Below are positions 33,975 to 44,219 of a stretch of 64,000 nucleotides of DNA, one piece after another. Each line of letters opens with the position of its first letter. Within the stretch, counting starts at the first letter, position 1. The notes below the pieces were generated by a model. That model was not told the DNA's origin and made no database searches. It saw only the letters and a program-made list of their open reading frames with translations. Position numbers and translations under genes: made by a program. The stretch is from contig NZ_FZNT01000009.1 of assembly GCF_900188235.1 (NCBI RefSeq), positions 1-64,000 on the forward strand, in the 5' to 3' direction. This DNA is from Lutibacter agarilyticus (GTDB taxonomy: Bacteria; Bacteroidota; Bacteroidia; Flavobacteriales; Flavobacteriaceae).

Positions 33975-34387
33975 TTAAGGGGATTTCTTATGCGTTTTAG
34001 TAAGGTTTTTTATATCTATGATAACTTACCTAGAACTATTTGGAGTTATTGTATTTATTAGAGTATTCGTTATAACTATTTAAACAAAGGCACTAGTTTA
34101 TCACATCAGAAGAATTTGTAGCATATAGTTGGATTAACTAGGGAATAGTACATTTGTGTTTTATTAAGCCCTAAAAATATATTAAAATATTTTGTAGCAG
34201 CTAAGTTTAAAGCGTTTTTATTATTGCCGAAAAAAAGCCGTAAACGAAAAACAATTTATTTGAAACCTATTAAAATTATGCCTTAAGTTTAAAAAAACAA
34301 TTTGGCTAATAAGGTAAATGTTTGAATAGAAAAAGAATTATGTATATTCACAAAACTAAATTCAAACTAACTTTATAACTATTTAAT
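33975..34387 (+). other. 413-nt intergenic region, no gene seen
   Basis: The region is AT-rich and holds no Crp/Fnr-type box, no clear terminator and no convincing reading frame; the longest piece is a 22-residue hydrophobic frame at 34018. It marks the border between the stress-gene block and ordinary genes. I see no integrase, direct repeat or tRNA fragment that would mark an island end. Confidence 0.5.
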
Positions 34388-34867
34388 ATGAAATCATTTT
34401 TTTTAGCCTTAGCATTCATAGTTACTTGCTCAACAATAAATGCCCAATACAACGTAGAATCGTATAAATATAAAATTGCCTTTACAACCACCGAAAAACT
34501 AGATAGGTACGAAACTGAAGCTGAAACCGTATTGGGATACGAAAACAACGACTATGCTGTGGATATTGAAATATTTCCTTTGAGCGAGCAATCATCAGAA
34601 TTTATAGCATCTCAAAAATACGGTGCAGTTTACACAGCTGAAGCTCTTAGTTTAGAAGATGCTAAGCTAGGAGGGCGAGTAGATAATATTCCGGGAGCTT
34701 ATTATGCAATTGCTTATGATAATTATGATGGTGAACGTAGTATTGTTTATGTAATAGCGGCACTTAATAAAAAGCTTGGGATTTCATATGAAGCTACAAT
34801 TTACTGTTATAACAACAATTCAGAAGAAGGTAAAAGAATAGCAAAAAGTTTTAGATTGTTAGATTAA
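34388..34867 (+). CDS. Exported protein of unknown function
   Basis: The 159-residue protein has a signal peptide (about 1-18; MKSFFLALAFIVTCSTINAQ). I do not recognise the mature part, which looks like mixed alpha/beta (YKYKIAFTTTEKLDRYETEA... GGRVDNIPGAYYAIAYDNYDGE). It has no lipobox, so it is probably periplasmic or secreted. It stands alone, 53 nt before the MtfA-like gene on the same strand; cotranscription is possible. Confidence 0.7.
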   Translation: MKSFFLALAFIVTCSTINAQYNVESYKYKIAFTTTEKLDRYETEAETVLGYENNDYAVDIEIFPLSEQSSEFIASQKYGAVYTAEALSLEDAKLGGRVDNIPGAYYAIAYDNYDGERSIVYVIAALNKKLGISYEATIYCYNNNSEEGKRIAKSFRLLD

Positions 34868-34920
34868 TAATGGTAAACAAATGAGTTGTCAGTAAAAACT
34901 ATCAATCATAGATTTTTAAT

Positions 34921-35808
34921 ATGAACTTCACTATATTTATAATTATTTCAGTATCAATTGGTTTTGTAATATTCAAATGGAACCGTAGAAATAATTCAAA
35001 ATGGGTTTTACCAAAAGAATCTTTTCCAACCGATTGGAGAATTATATTATTTAACAATGTATCTTTTTACAATGCTTTATCTGAGGATGAAAAGAAGAAG
35101 TTTGAATACAAAATTCAAGAGTTTTTATTGAATTGCAGAATCACAGGTATAAAAACGAATATTGATGCTACAGATAAAATTTTGGTGGCTTCTAGTGGTG
35201 TTATTCCCATATTTAAATTTGATAATTGGAAATACGCAAATCTTTATGAAGTATTAATTTATCCATCAACGTTTAATGAAGAATATGAAATAGAAGGCTC
35301 TAATAGAAGGGTTTTAGGAATGGTTGGAAACGGAGCGATGGAAGGTATTATGATATTGTCTCAGCAAGCTCTAAAACACGGATTTAAGAATGAGTCTGAC
35401 AAGAAGAATACAGCAATACATGAGTTTGTTCATTTAATAGATAAAACAGGAGGTCCAATTGATGGAATCCCTTCGGTATTAATGGAAAAGCAATATGCAA
35501 TTCCGTGGTTAGATTTGATAAATAAAAAGATTGATGAAATATATGAAGGAGCATCAGACATCAATCCGTATGGAGGAACAAATAGAGCTGAATTTTTCTC
35601 GGTTGCAAGTGAATATTTTTTTGAACGACCAAAGTTACTTGAAAGAAAACACCCAGATTTATATAACCTTTTAGAGAAGGTATTTAAACAAGATATGTCC
35701 TCCAGAAATTTAAGTAAAAGTAAAGTAACTATTGGACGTAATAGCCCTTGCCCTTGTAATAGTGGTAATAAATACAAAAAGTGTTGCGGACAGGTACACT
35801 TTAATTAA
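34921..35808 (+). CDS. MtfA-like zinc peptidase with C-terminal SEC-C motif
   Basis: The 295-residue protein has an N-terminal membrane helix (about 3-19) and then an MtfA (Mlc titration factor A) peptidase domain with the zinc motif HEFVH at 167-171 and a downstream Glu in RAEFFSVASEYFFE. The last 25 residues are a SEC-C zinc-binding tail (GRNSPCPCNSGNKYKKCCG), as found at the end of SecA. E. coli MtfA has neither the anchor nor the SEC-C tail. The tail suggests delivery to ribosomes, SecA-like partners or another protein. No Mlc gene is visible in the window. Confidence 0.85.
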   Translation: MNFTIFIIISVSIGFVIFKWNRRNNSKWVLPKESFPTDWRIILFNNVSFYNALSEDEKKKFEYKIQEFLLNCRITGIKTNIDATDKILVASSGVIPIFKFDNWKYANLYEVLIYPSTFNEEYEIEGSNRRVLGMVGNGAMEGIMILSQQALKHGFKNESDKKNTAIHEFVHLIDKTGGPIDGIPSVLMEKQYAIPWLDLINKKIDEIYEGASDINPYGGTNRAEFFSVASEYFFERPKLLERKHPDLYNLLEKVFKQDMSSRNLSKSKVTIGRNSPCPCNSGNKYKKCCGQVHFN

Positions 35809-36034
35809 ATTAGTCTATAGTATTGTAGTAAATTACGCCGATGCTATAAATTACTTTCATAGATGTTGAAAGTAATTAGTATTAAATACAGTTTATTTTT
35901 AAGAATCTTCAATTTAAGTAAGAGTTTTTCCAATCAATATCTAACCAATATGAGATAAATTATAGTTTACGTATTAAATAAAATCTATTTTAGATTTAAA
36001 ATAAATTGTAATTTTTATTTGTATATATAAGCTA

Positions 36035-36067
36035 AAAAAACCACTTCCACCCAGGAAGTGGTTTTTT
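36035..36067 (-). terminator. Rho-independent terminator after the T9SS cargo gene
   Basis: A 14-bp stem (36035-36048 with 36054-36067) has a 5-nt loop and is flanked by A and T runs, so it works on both strands. It lies 20 nt after the stop codon of the leftward gene at 36088. Confidence 0.9.
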
Positions 36068-36087
36068 GCTAAGTATGTATCGTAAAA

Positions 36088-36927
36088 TTATTTTACAATT
36101 AATTTTCGTGTAGCTATTTTTTCTTCTTCTTCAACTTTTACTAAATATAAACCCGTTGTTAAATTTGAAATATCAATTGTTTGATTTGACTTTACTTTTT
36201 TGGAGTAAACTAGCTCGCCATTCACTGAGAATATTTCAATATTTTTTTCTACACCATTAGCTGAGCTAATTATAAACGCTCTATTGGTAACGGGATTTGG
36301 GTATAATGCAAAACCTTCAATTTGGTTCTCTACAATTCCAGCTACAGCAGCAGCATAAGAGGCTGTTGGAAAAGGGGTGGCTGCAGAAGCGTTTGATGTT
36401 TGATTGTCAAAGGCGTTTATACCGCTAAAAGTCCAATTTCCTACTTCAAAAGTACTTCCGTCAGGAGCTGTTTTATTAACTCTATAAGCCCATCCATCTA
36501 AATACTCCCAATCTTTTCCGGAACCATCGGTGTTAATGTCTCCAAAAACATCTACAACAACACCGTTTTTAAATAACTCTATAGCATCATCACCATTAAT
36601 TGCCATTGCGCCTGAAGTATAATTAGGACTGAATCCGAAAAAAATATTGAAATAAGTAGCTTCTGAAGCAACATAAATAAAGTCACCAGCACTTGCTGTA
36701 GCATTTGGAAAAGTAAATTCCTCTCCATCTGTTCCTCCGCCATTATTAGCAGCGCCAAGTCCATAAATACTTAAATCTGCTATGTCGTTAGAAACATAAA
36801 GTTCTACACCTTTTGGTGTTCCACCTGTTAAAGAACCGTCAAATACCCCTGTAATAATTAAATTACTTTGCCCAAAAGAGGCAAATGAAATTACAGATAA
36901 TAATAAAAAAGTAATGTTTTTTTTCAT
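36088..36927 (-). CDS. Secreted lamin-tail-like protein with T9SS C-terminal sorting domain
   Basis: The protein is 279 residues. The signal peptide covers about 1-19. A beta-sandwich of lamin-tail type follows (about 20-165; NLIITGVFDGSLTGGTPKGV, then NGDDAIELFKNGVVVDVFGD). The C-terminal 75 residues are a type A sorting domain of the type IX secretion system (FALYPNPVTNRAFI... YSKKV... LTTGLYLVKV... KLIVK). It is exported through the outer membrane by T9SS, a Bacteroidota-only route. The domain is often joined to extracellular nucleases or proteases; here it stands alone. Surface adhesion is a guess. Confidence 0.88.
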   Translation of the reverse strand: MKKNITFLLLSVISFASFGQSNLIITGVFDGSLTGGTPKGVELYVSNDIADLSIYGLGAANNGGGTDGEEFTFPNATASAGDFIYVASEATYFNIFFGFSPNYTSGAMAINGDDAIELFKNGVVVDVFGDINTDGSGKDWEYLDGWAYRVNKTAPDGSTFEVGNWTFSGINAFDNQTSNASAATPFPTASYAAAVAGIVENQIEGFALYPNPVTNRAFIISSANGVEKNIEIFSVNGELVYSKKVKSNQTIDISNLTTGLYLVKVEEEEKIATRKLIVK

Positions 36928-37613
36928 AATAATTTATTTTTTGATTAAATTCAAAAATAAGCTAAAATATAGAATAAAAAAATGAAATATTTAATAAAAT
37001 TTAGTTTTAGGTGTGAAATAAATATTGTTTTCGGGGTTGTTTAATATTTTGTGCAAAAAATATATAAAATGGAGAATTAACGATTGTAATTAAAATTAGG
37101 ATTGTTTTATGAATTTGTAAAATTATATGAGGGTATTTAAATCAGATTCACAAAAATGCCATATATCTTTTTAATATGTTCTCTCTGATACAACCAACAA
37201 ATATTCGTCATATCAAAAAAAAACCAAAATTACATGAATTTTAGTTTTACTCTTCAATAAAACCTTAACCTGGGTTAAGAATAAATAGCACATACTACTA
37301 CGACCTATTGTAAAGTGAATCTCTAATTTAACTTGGTAGAATAAATGATGATAATTGATTTTTTGGAGCTGTAATTGAGCATATTACCAATTTTTGGCTT
37401 GTTAGCATAATTTTACTCTTTTTATTTAGACTTAAATACGATTGTAAACCATCTACTTTTTGAGGGAATGTTTTATGGAGAATTTTAACCACATAAAACA
37501 CAAAATAGTAAGGGCAATGGGGATTATAAATTACGAATGATTACTTTTGCTTTGAATTCAGAATAACAATAAGCTAGAGGAAATTAGCTAAACTAAATTT
37601 TAATTCAAAGTAT
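36928..37613. other. 686-nt intergenic region, no gene seen
   Basis: The region holds no convincing gene on either strand. A short perfect inverted repeat, cttaacc-tg-ggttaag (37264-37279), is the only structure I noted. The sequence is strongly AT-rich and may include decayed coding sequence, but I recognise no fragment. It contains the promoters of the two divergent genes that flank it. Confidence 0.5.
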
Positions 37614-38330
37614 ATGTCTAACAAACCATTTCAATTTAAAGAATTTACCATTCAACAAGATAATACAGCAATGAAAGTAGGAACTGACGGAGTTTTACTA
37701 GGAGCTTGGGTAGCATTAAAATCGTCATATTTTAGTGTGTTAGATATAGGGGCAGGAACCGGATTAATTGCTTTAATGTTGGCGCAAAAAAGCAATGCTG
37801 AAGTAATTGATGCTATTGAATTGAATGACGAAGCTTACGAACAAACTGTAGCAAATTTTGAACAAAGTAATTGGGGCGATCGTTTATTTTGCTACCATGC
37901 ATCATTGCAAGAATTTATTGAAGAAATTGATGATGAATACGATTTAATAATTTCTAATCCGCCATTTTATACTTCAACCTATAAAAATATTTCCGAAGAA
38001 AGAGCGATGGCGCGCCATACAGAAAGTCTAAGCTATTTTGAATTGTTAGAAGGTACTTCAAAATTATTGTCAGAGATTGGAAGTTGTGCTTTTATAATTC
38101 CTTTTTCAGAAGAAGAAAACTTTATTGAAATAGCTGAATCTTATAAGCTATTTCCAAACAGGATTACAAGAGTAAAAGGAGCCAAGCACACTGCTATAAA
38201 AAGAAGTTTATTGCAATTTTCATTTGTTAAAACAGAAATCGAAATCTCAGAACTTACTATTGAAATTGAGCGTCATAAATACACGCAAGATTATATTGAT
38301 TTGGTAAAAGATTATTATATAAAAATGTAA
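37614..38330 (+). CDS. trmN6: tRNA1(Val) (adenine37-N6)-methyltransferase
   Basis: The 238-residue SAM-dependent methyltransferase shows the family start FQFKEFTIQQDNTAMKVGTDGVLLGAW, the SAM-binding LDIGAGTGLIALMLAQ, and the catalytic NPPF (ISNPPFYTS) near 115-123. It methylates A37 next to the anticodon of tRNA-Val. It is monocistronic and converges on the saccharopine dehydrogenase-family gene with a 3-nt gap. Confidence 0.9.
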   Translation: MSNKPFQFKEFTIQQDNTAMKVGTDGVLLGAWVALKSSYFSVLDIGAGTGLIALMLAQKSNAEVIDAIELNDEAYEQTVANFEQSNWGDRLFCYHASLQEFIEEIDDEYDLIISNPPFYTSTYKNISEERAMARHTESLSYFELLEGTSKLLSEIGSCAFIIPFSEEENFIEIAESYKLFPNRITRVKGAKHTAIKRSLLQFSFVKTEIEISELTIEIERHKYTQDYIDLVKDYYIKM

Positions 38331-38333
38331 TGT

Positions 38334-39704
38334 TTAACTAGCTATAATTTCAGGATTGTATCCTAAATACGGCACTTTTTTTTCAGTAAAAACAATGCCG
38401 TTTTCTTTAAGCTCTTCTAAAATAGGTTCATATACTTCTTTTTTAATTGGAATTTGAACACCTGGTTTTTTAATTTCACCATTCAATATTTTTAAAGTTG
38501 CAATGGCAACTGGCAATCCAACGGTTTTTGCCATAGCAGTGTACACTTGGTCGTCACCAATACACACCATACTACTTACAATTTGTTTTTTTTCGCCATT
38601 TAATTCATAACCAAACAAATGCTGCATTACAATCATATCCTTGTCACCTTCATTTAAGGTCCAAGTCTCTTTTAATATTTTTTCTAAAATTTGAGCAGGT
38701 GTCGCATTTTTTAGCCCTACCATTTTAGTTGAGCTAAAAATATCAAGTTCTAATAGTTTTTCCCAAATAATATCGTCTTGATCAATTTTCAAGTAATGGC
38801 GCAGTTTTAATTCAACAGAATCACTTGGGCTATAAGCTAAAAATGAGTTGGTAAAATCACGGTAGCTCATATTTTCAGAATCCTCAATAGTATAGCTATC
38901 ATCCGTCATACCAAGTTGAACAAAAATATTCCAAGCTCTTGAAAATCCAACTTTGCGAATAGTACCACGGTATAAGGTTAAAATATCATTTAAACCATAA
39001 ACATTTTTATATTTTAAAGAATCTCTATTGGCATAACCTTCAAATTTTCCATAACCATCAATGGTTAATATTTCAGTGCGTCTAAATAATTTGTGGTACG
39101 GAATGTATTTGTATTTTCCTTCTTGTAAAAACTTTGAAGCACCACCTTGACCGGCCAATACCACATTTCTAGGATTCCAAGTAAATTTATAGTTCCATAA
39201 ATTATGATCGCTTTCAGGAGCTACCAACCCTCCGCAAAACGATTCAAATAATAAGATTTTACCACCTTTTTCTTTAATTGCATCCAGCACCTTCATAGCA
39301 CTCATGTGGTCAATACCAGGATCTAAACCAATTTCATTCATAAAAATGAGCTTCTTTTTAGTTGCTTCAGCATGCAACGCTTTCATTTCGTTTGAAATGT
39401 AAGAAGCGGAAACCATATTTTTATTAAATTTTAGGCAGTCTTTGGCAACATTTAAATGCAAGTGAGCGGGTAACATAGAAACTACAATATCAGCTTTCTG
39501 AATGGTTTTTTCTCGTTCTGTCTTGTTTGAAATATCAAGCGTAATAGCAGTGCCGTTTTTATGATTTTTAATTTTACTTTCAGCAACTACTAAAGAAACA
39601 TCAGCAACGGTAATATGTAAATTCTCAACAACAGATTTATTTAGTAAATATGTTATTAATGATGAAGAAGATTTTCCCGCGCCAATAACCAAAATATTTC
39701 TCAT
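38334..39704 (-). CDS. Saccharopine dehydrogenase family protein
   Basis: The 456-residue protein has an N-terminal Rossmann domain with the dinucleotide-binding GAGKSSSSLITYLL, then VSMLPAHLHLNVAKDCL, then the saccharopine-reductase block (NEIGLDPGIDHMSAMKVLD, SFCGGLVAPESDHN). The C-terminal domain resembles lysine-ketoglutarate/saccharopine enzymes. In Bacteroidota this protein is common and is presumed to act in lysine catabolism or a related carboxynorspermidine-type reaction; which one cannot be decided here. Confidence 0.85.
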   Translation of the reverse strand: MRNILVIGAGKSSSSLITYLLNKSVVENLHITVADVSLVVAESKIKNHKNGTAITLDISNKTEREKTIQKADIVVSMLPAHLHLNVAKDCLKFNKNMVSASYISNEMKALHAEATKKKLIFMNEIGLDPGIDHMSAMKVLDAIKEKGGKILLFESFCGGLVAPESDHNLWNYKFTWNPRNVVLAGQGGASKFLQEGKYKYIPYHKLFRRTEILTIDGYGKFEGYANRDSLKYKNVYGLNDILTLYRGTIRKVGFSRAWNIFVQLGMTDDSYTIEDSENMSYRDFTNSFLAYSPSDSVELKLRHYLKIDQDDIIWEKLLELDIFSSTKMVGLKNATPAQILEKILKETWTLNEGDKDMIVMQHLFGYELNGEKKQIVSSMVCIGDDQVYTAMAKTVGLPVAIATLKILNGEIKKPGVQIPIKKEVYEPILEELKENGIVFTEKKVPYLGYNPEIIAS

Positions 39705-39772
39705 AATTATAAAATTTCAGTGCGTACTATTAGGTTTTAAAATACAAATAAAATAATTTAAAACATTATGTA

Positions 39773-40006
39773 TTAGCTGTTGTTTTCTGCAACCTCAGCA
39801 AGTATTTTTTGTGCTTGCTCTAAATCGGCTTTATCAACTTTTAATTTGTAACCTTCAACAAAGGCCGTGCCAATGGTTGATGCTATATTCTCGTCGATGA
39901 TATAACTTTCAATGCCATGATTTGCCAAAAGTGTTTTCGCAATGTGAATTTCATGGATTAAACTAGCTGTTAAAAGCGTAACTAAAGTGTTTGAATGATT
40001 TTCCAT
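39773..40006 (-). CDS. DUF2007 family small protein
   Basis: The 77-residue protein matches the DUF2007 'putative signal transducing' family: an IHEIHIAKTLLANHGIESYI helix-strand pair, then YKLKVDKADLEQAQKILAE, a small ferredoxin-like fold. Its function is unknown; family members bind other proteins. It precedes, on the same strand, the saccharopine dehydrogenase-family gene by 69 nt. Confidence 0.82.
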   Translation of the reverse strand: MENHSNTLVTLLTASLIHEIHIAKTLLANHGIESYIIDENIASTIGTAFVEGYKLKVDKADLEQAQKILAEVAENNS

Positions 40007-40087
40007 ATCCTTTTAATTTTATTAAATATACGTATTATTAAATTTGTTTGTTAAATTTAAGCTTTAAACCTTAAAAAAATCTTTAAG

Positions 40088-40462
40088 ATGAATAAAATTT
40101 TAAGCTTAGTAGCTTTTTTAGGAGCTATTACTATTGTATTAGGAGCATTTGGAGCACATTCCTTACAAGAAATTTTAAGCGCCCAACAATTAAAGAGTTT
40201 TGAAACAGGAGTTCGTTACCAAATGTATCATATACTTGCATTGCTTTTTGTAAATACTTATGCTAAATTTTCTTCAAAAGAGAAAGTAACATTGAATTAC
40301 TTATTTTTAGGCGGCATTTTATTGTTTTCTGGATCAATTTATGCAATAACTTTTGGTGTGCCAGCACAAACAATTTGGTTTGTAACACCCTTAGGAGGAT
40401 TGCTATTTATTTTAGGATGGTTAAAAATGGCTATTTCTTTTTTTAAAAACACTAGTAATTAA
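40088..40462 (+). CDS. DUF423 family membrane protein
   Basis: The 124-residue protein has four hydrophobic helices. The family signature is clear: GAITIVLGAFGAHSL at the N-terminus, FETGVRYQMYHILALL, then a glycine-rich last pair (VTPLGGLLFILGWLKMA). DUF423 proteins (YgdD, TMEM256-like) have no known activity. It is divergent from the DUF2007 gene with 81 nt between. Confidence 0.88.
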   Translation: MNKILSLVAFLGAITIVLGAFGAHSLQEILSAQQLKSFETGVRYQMYHILALLFVNTYAKFSSKEKVTLNYLFLGGILLFSGSIYAITFGVPAQTIWFVTPLGGLLFILGWLKMAISFFKNTSN

Positions 40463-40703
40463 TATTAATTACTTTATAATTATTCGGTCTCCTTTTTTAA
40501 TTAAATACTGTATCTTTATAGTGTGTTTAAAGTGCTGTTATATAGGGTTGTAATTTTACGAAAACGTTTTAGGTGGGTAGATGTATTTTATGTTAGTTGT
40601 AATTAATGTAATCTATTATTTATTCTCGAATTTACATAATAAATATTTAATAATAACCATAAAAAAATAATGAGTTGATTAGTAATAAATAATATTAAAC
40701 TGT

Positions 40704-42326
40704 ATGGAAGTTCTAAACAAATCAATCGTAGCGTCTTTAAACGACTTAGGTATTAAAGATGTAAAAGAAGTTTTTCATAACCCGTCTTTTAAAGTTCTTT
40801 ATGAAGAAGAAATGAGACCTGAATTAGTAGGTTTTGAAAAAGCAAAGTTGACAAAATTAGGTGCTGTTAGCGTTATGACAGGTAAATTTACGGGGCGTTC
40901 TCCAAAAGATAAATTTATTGTAAAAGATGACATTACTAAAGATACTGTTTGGTGGACTTCAGAAAAGGCTCCGAATGATAATAAACCTACATCACAAGCT
41001 GTTTGGAACGATTTAAAAGCCATGGCAGCAAAAGAGTTATCAGGTAAAAAACTATATGTAATTGATACCTTTTGTGGTGCTAATGAAGATACAAGATTAA
41101 AAGTGAGATTTGTAGTGGAAGTCCCTTGGCAAGCACATTTTGTAAAAAATATGTTTATTCGTCCTACTAATGAAGAATTAGAAGTGTATGGTGAGCCAGA
41201 TTTTATTGTACTAAACAGTTCTGAAACTCAAAATAACAAATGGAGAGAACACGGATTAAATTCTGAAGTATTTACAGTATTTAACTTAACTGAAAAAATG
41301 CAAGTTATTGGTGGCTCTTGGTATGGTGGCGAAATGAAAAAAGGAATGTTTGCTATGATGAACTATTATTTACCATTAAAAGGTATTGTAGGAATGCATT
41401 GTTCAGCTAATGTAGGTGAAGATGGAAAAACGGCTATTTTCTTTGGTTTATCGGGTACAGGTAAAACTACCTTGTCAACCGATCCAAATAGGCAATTAAT
41501 TGGTGATGATGAACATGGATGGGATGATGAAGGTGTATTTAACTTTGAAGGTGGATGCTATGCTAAAACTATAAACTTAGATCCAGATGCTGAACCAGAT
41601 ATTTATGGAGCAATTAAAAGAGATGCTTTATTAGAAAACGTTAGTGTTGATACTAATGGTGAAGTTGATTTTACAGATGGTTCAATAACGCAAAATACCC
41701 GTGTATCTTACCCAATTTATCATATTGAAAATATTGTAAAACCAGTTTCTAAAGCTGGTCCTGCAAGTAAAGTAATATTTTTAACAGCTGATGCGTTTGG
41801 TGTAATGCCTCCTGTATCTAAGTTAACTCCTGAACAAACTAAATACCACTTCTTATCTGGATTTACAGCTAAATTAGCAGGTACTGAAAGAGGTGTAACG
41901 GAACCACAACCAACTTTCTCAGCTTGTTTTGGTGAAGCATTTTTAACTTTACACCCAACTAAATATGGTGAAGAATTGGTACGAAAAATGGAAGCTAACG
42001 GAGCAGAAGCTTATTTAGTAAATACAGGTTGGAATGGAACAGGGAAAAGAATTTCAATCAAGGATACTAGAGCAATTATCGACAGAATTTTAGATGGTTC
42101 AATTGAAAAAGCTAAAACTAAAATAATTCCAGTGTTTAATTTAGAAGTGCCAACTTCTTTAGAAGGTGTAAATACTGAAATTTTAGATCCAAGAGATACC
42201 TATATAAATTCAGTTGATTGGAATAAAAGAGCTATTAAATTAGCGAGGTTATTTACCGAGAACTTTGAGAAATATACAGACAATGAAGAAGGTAAAGCTT
42301 TGGTAGCCGCAGGGCCACAATTTTAA
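40704..42326 (+). CDS. pckA: Phosphoenolpyruvate carboxykinase (ATP)
   Basis: The 540 residues match ATP-type PEP carboxykinase throughout: [10 protein letters not shown], the oxaloacetate/metal region ([11 protein letters not shown]), the kinase-1a P-loop [13 protein letters not shown], the kinase-2 LIGDDEHGW, and the adenine-binding region [14 protein letters not shown]. It converts oxaloacetate and ATP to PEP and CO2 and drives gluconeogenesis from amino acids. Together with PEP synthase in this window it points to growth on non-sugar carbon. About 240 nt without a gene precede it, so the 5' leader may be long. Confidence 0.96.
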   Translation: MEVLNKSIVASLNDLGIKDVKEVFHNPSFKVLYEEEMRPELVGFEKAKLTKLGAVSVMTGKFTGRSPKDKFIVKDDITKDTVWWTSEKAPNDNKPTSQAVWNDLKAMAAKELSGKKLYVIDTFCGANEDTRLKVRFVVEVPWQAHFVKNMFIRPTNEELEVYGEPDFIVLNSSETQNNKWREHGLNSEVFTVFNLTEKMQVIGGSWYGGEMKKGMFAMMNYYLPLKGIVGMHCSANVGEDGKTAIFFGLSGTGKTTLSTDPNRQLIGDDEHGWDDEGVFNFEGGCYAKTINLDPDAEPDIYGAIKRDALLENVSVDTNGEVDFTDGSITQNTRVSYPIYHIENIVKPVSKAGPASKVIFLTADAFGVMPPVSKLTPEQTKYHFLSGFTAKLAGTERGVTEPQPTFSACFGEAFLTLHPTKYGEELVRKMEANGAEAYLVNTGWNGTGKRISIKDTRAIIDRILDGSIEKAKTKIIPVFNLEVPTSLEGVNTEILDPRDTYINSVDWNKRAIKLARLFTENFEKYTDNEEGKALVAAGPQF

Positions 42327-42344
42327 TGAAGTTATACATATTTC

Positions 42345-42373
42345 AAAAAAGCCTCACATTGGGAGGCTTTTTT
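42345..42373 (+). terminator. Rho-independent terminator after pckA
   Basis: The stem aaaaagcctc/gaggcttttt (42346-42355 with 42363-42372) has a 7-nt loop and a T tail. It lies 19 nt after the pckA stop. Confidence 0.85.
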
Positions 42374-42417
42374 GTTTATTTTTGTTTTTCTATTTTAGGA
42401 TATCTAAATAACAACCT

Positions 42418-43722
42418 ATGAAGCGAATTAGTGTACCGTTAAAGAATTTTATTCAAAAAGAAACCTCATCTAGTATAATTCTTTTTGCAGTTTCTATAAT
42501 AGCCATTGTTTGGGCAAATTCTTCCTATGGTTATATTTATGAAGATTTATGGCATCACAAATTTACAATTGGCTTTGCTGATAATGAATTACATTTATCA
42601 AAACCACTAATTCTTTGGATTAATGATGGTTTAATGGCTGTATTCTTTTTTGTGATTGGGTTGGAAGTTAAAAGAGAAGTATTACTTGGAGAACTAACAA
42701 CATTAAGAAAGGCTTCGTTACCTATTTTTGCAGCCATAGGAGGTATGTTGTTTCCGGTATTGATATTTCTTTTTTTAAACAACGGTAAAATAGGAGGTGA
42801 AGGCTGGGGAATACCAATGGCAACTGATATTGCTTTTACGCTTGGTATTTTAACAATATTAGGAAAACGGGTACCATTAGGACTAAAAATATTTTTAACA
42901 GCTTTTGCAATTGTTGATGATATTGGTGCCGTAATAGTAATTGCAATATTTTACAGTTCAAATATTCAATGGGATTTATTATTGTATGCCATGATTTTAA
43001 TTGGTTTTGTAGGCTTTTTGAGTTATAAAAAAATATATTCTCAATATTTTTATTACATCATAGGGTTTATAGTTTGGTTTTTGTTTTTAAAATCGGGAGT
43101 TCATCCAACAATTTCAGGTGTTTTAATGGCGTTTACTTTTCCAATAACCAGAAGTGTTGATTTAGGCGATTATTTAAAATCTGTTACAAGTCAATTATCA
43201 ATTTTTAACGTAGCTAAAGAAGAAGATTCAGATTTGTTAGACCATGATGAAATTAAAGCATTAGATTCCGTGGAGTATATGTCTAAACAGTTGGTTTCAC
43301 CACTTCAGCATTTAGAGCATACGTTACACGGTTGGGTTTCTTATTTAATTATGCCAATTTTTGCCCTCGCAAATGCAGGAGTGGTTATTAGTTTTGAAGG
43401 GTTAGGTGCGTTTAGTCATATTAGTTATAATGTAGCCTTAGCATTGGTTTTTGGGAACACAATTGGTATTATGCTATTGTCGTTTTTTGCAATAAAATTG
43501 AAATGGGCTGATTTACCTGAAAATGTAAATTACGTTCAATTATTTGGAGTGAGCTTGTTGGGTGGACTTGGATTTACAATGTCGCTATTTATATCAAACT
43601 TAGCTTTTGAAGATGAAAACCTAGTTACTGCTGCTAAAATGGGTGTAATAATAGGGTCTTTAGTTGCAGGTGCTTTAGGATATATAGTTTTGCGTTTAAG
43701 CTTAAAAGTCAAAAAATACTAA
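42418..43722 (+). CDS. nhaA: Na+/H+ antiporter NhaA
   Basis: The 434-residue protein has about 12 membrane helices. The essential Asp pair lies in TAFAIVDDIGAVIVIAIFYSS near residues 160-170, as in E. coli NhaA (D163-D164), with PMATDIAFTLGIL just before it. It exchanges internal Na+ for external protons and supports life in seawater. A soluble insertion (about 250-285; KEEDSDLLDHDEIKALDSVE) enlarges the central loop as in other Bacteroidota forms. It stands alone behind the pckA terminator. Confidence 0.95.
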   Translation: MKRISVPLKNFIQKETSSSIILFAVSIIAIVWANSSYGYIYEDLWHHKFTIGFADNELHLSKPLILWINDGLMAVFFFVIGLEVKREVLLGELTTLRKASLPIFAAIGGMLFPVLIFLFLNNGKIGGEGWGIPMATDIAFTLGILTILGKRVPLGLKIFLTAFAIVDDIGAVIVIAIFYSSNIQWDLLLYAMILIGFVGFLSYKKIYSQYFYYIIGFIVWFLFLKSGVHPTISGVLMAFTFPITRSVDLGDYLKSVTSQLSIFNVAKEEDSDLLDHDEIKALDSVEYMSKQLVSPLQHLEHTLHGWVSYLIMPIFALANAGVVISFEGLGAFSHISYNVALALVFGNTIGIMLLSFFAIKLKWADLPENVNYVQLFGVSLLGGLGFTMSLFISNLAFEDENLVTAAKMGVIIGSLVAGALGYIVLRLSLKVKKY

Positions 43723-43723
43723 G

Positions 43724-44128
43724 CTAAAAAACTTCTTTATACTTATATTCAACAAATTTAAAATAGTTGTAAAGTTTATAATTCACTTCTAATCCATAAT
43801 TAGTATTGAAGTCGTAGTCTATCCTATTCTCATAAATATCAGGATTATATTTAAAAGGATTATTCACACGAATATTCCATTCGGTTACATAGAATTTATT
43901 TTTAATTTCTAAAAATTCTTGTGAGTAATACCACTCAGGCTTTGCAATGGTTTTTAAATACGTTTCATAACCAATATCAAAAATAATGATTTCGTATTCT
44001 AAAGAGTCATTGGCAATTCGAACGGCTCCTTCGGGCAAGTTGGTGTCATTTTTTACAGTTGTTTTTGAAGTTGATCCACAACTAACTATAAGAAATCCAA
44101 TTGTGATATAAAAGAATAAATTTTTCAT
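43724..44128 (-). CDS. DUF6146-type lipoprotein
   Basis: The protein starts MKNLFFYITIGFLIVSCGSTSK, a lipoprotein signal with the Cys in I-V-S-C. The mature part (EIIIFDIGYETYLKTIAKPEW..., IDYDFNTNYGLEVNYKLYNYF) matches a small flavobacterial lipoprotein family (DUF6146) of unknown function. An ATG three codons earlier (44137) is possible, but the signal peptide is better from 44128. It ends 2 nt from the nhaA stop. Confidence 0.78.
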   Translation of the reverse strand: MKNLFFYITIGFLIVSCGSTSKTTVKNDTNLPEGAVRIANDSLEYEIIIFDIGYETYLKTIAKPEWYYSQEFLEIKNKFYVTEWNIRVNNPFKYNPDIYENRIDYDFNTNYGLEVNYKLYNYFKFVEYKYKEVF

Positions 44129-44219
44129 AATAAGCAAGTTTAACCATATTAAATTTACAAATTAATTTTGAATTTCATCTTTAATTTTTTTTATATTGTT
44201 CAATAAATAAATTATAAAA

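Noticed and set aside
34018-34086. 22-residue hydrophobic peptide, possible type I toxin
   Set aside because: No antisense RNA promoter, no terminator and no recognisable toxin motif; the region is AT-rich and such frames arise by chance.
37264-37279. Inverted repeat cttaacc-tg-ggttaag as an operator
   Set aside because: A single short repeat in a long non-coding region, far from both flanking start codons and unlike the other operators.
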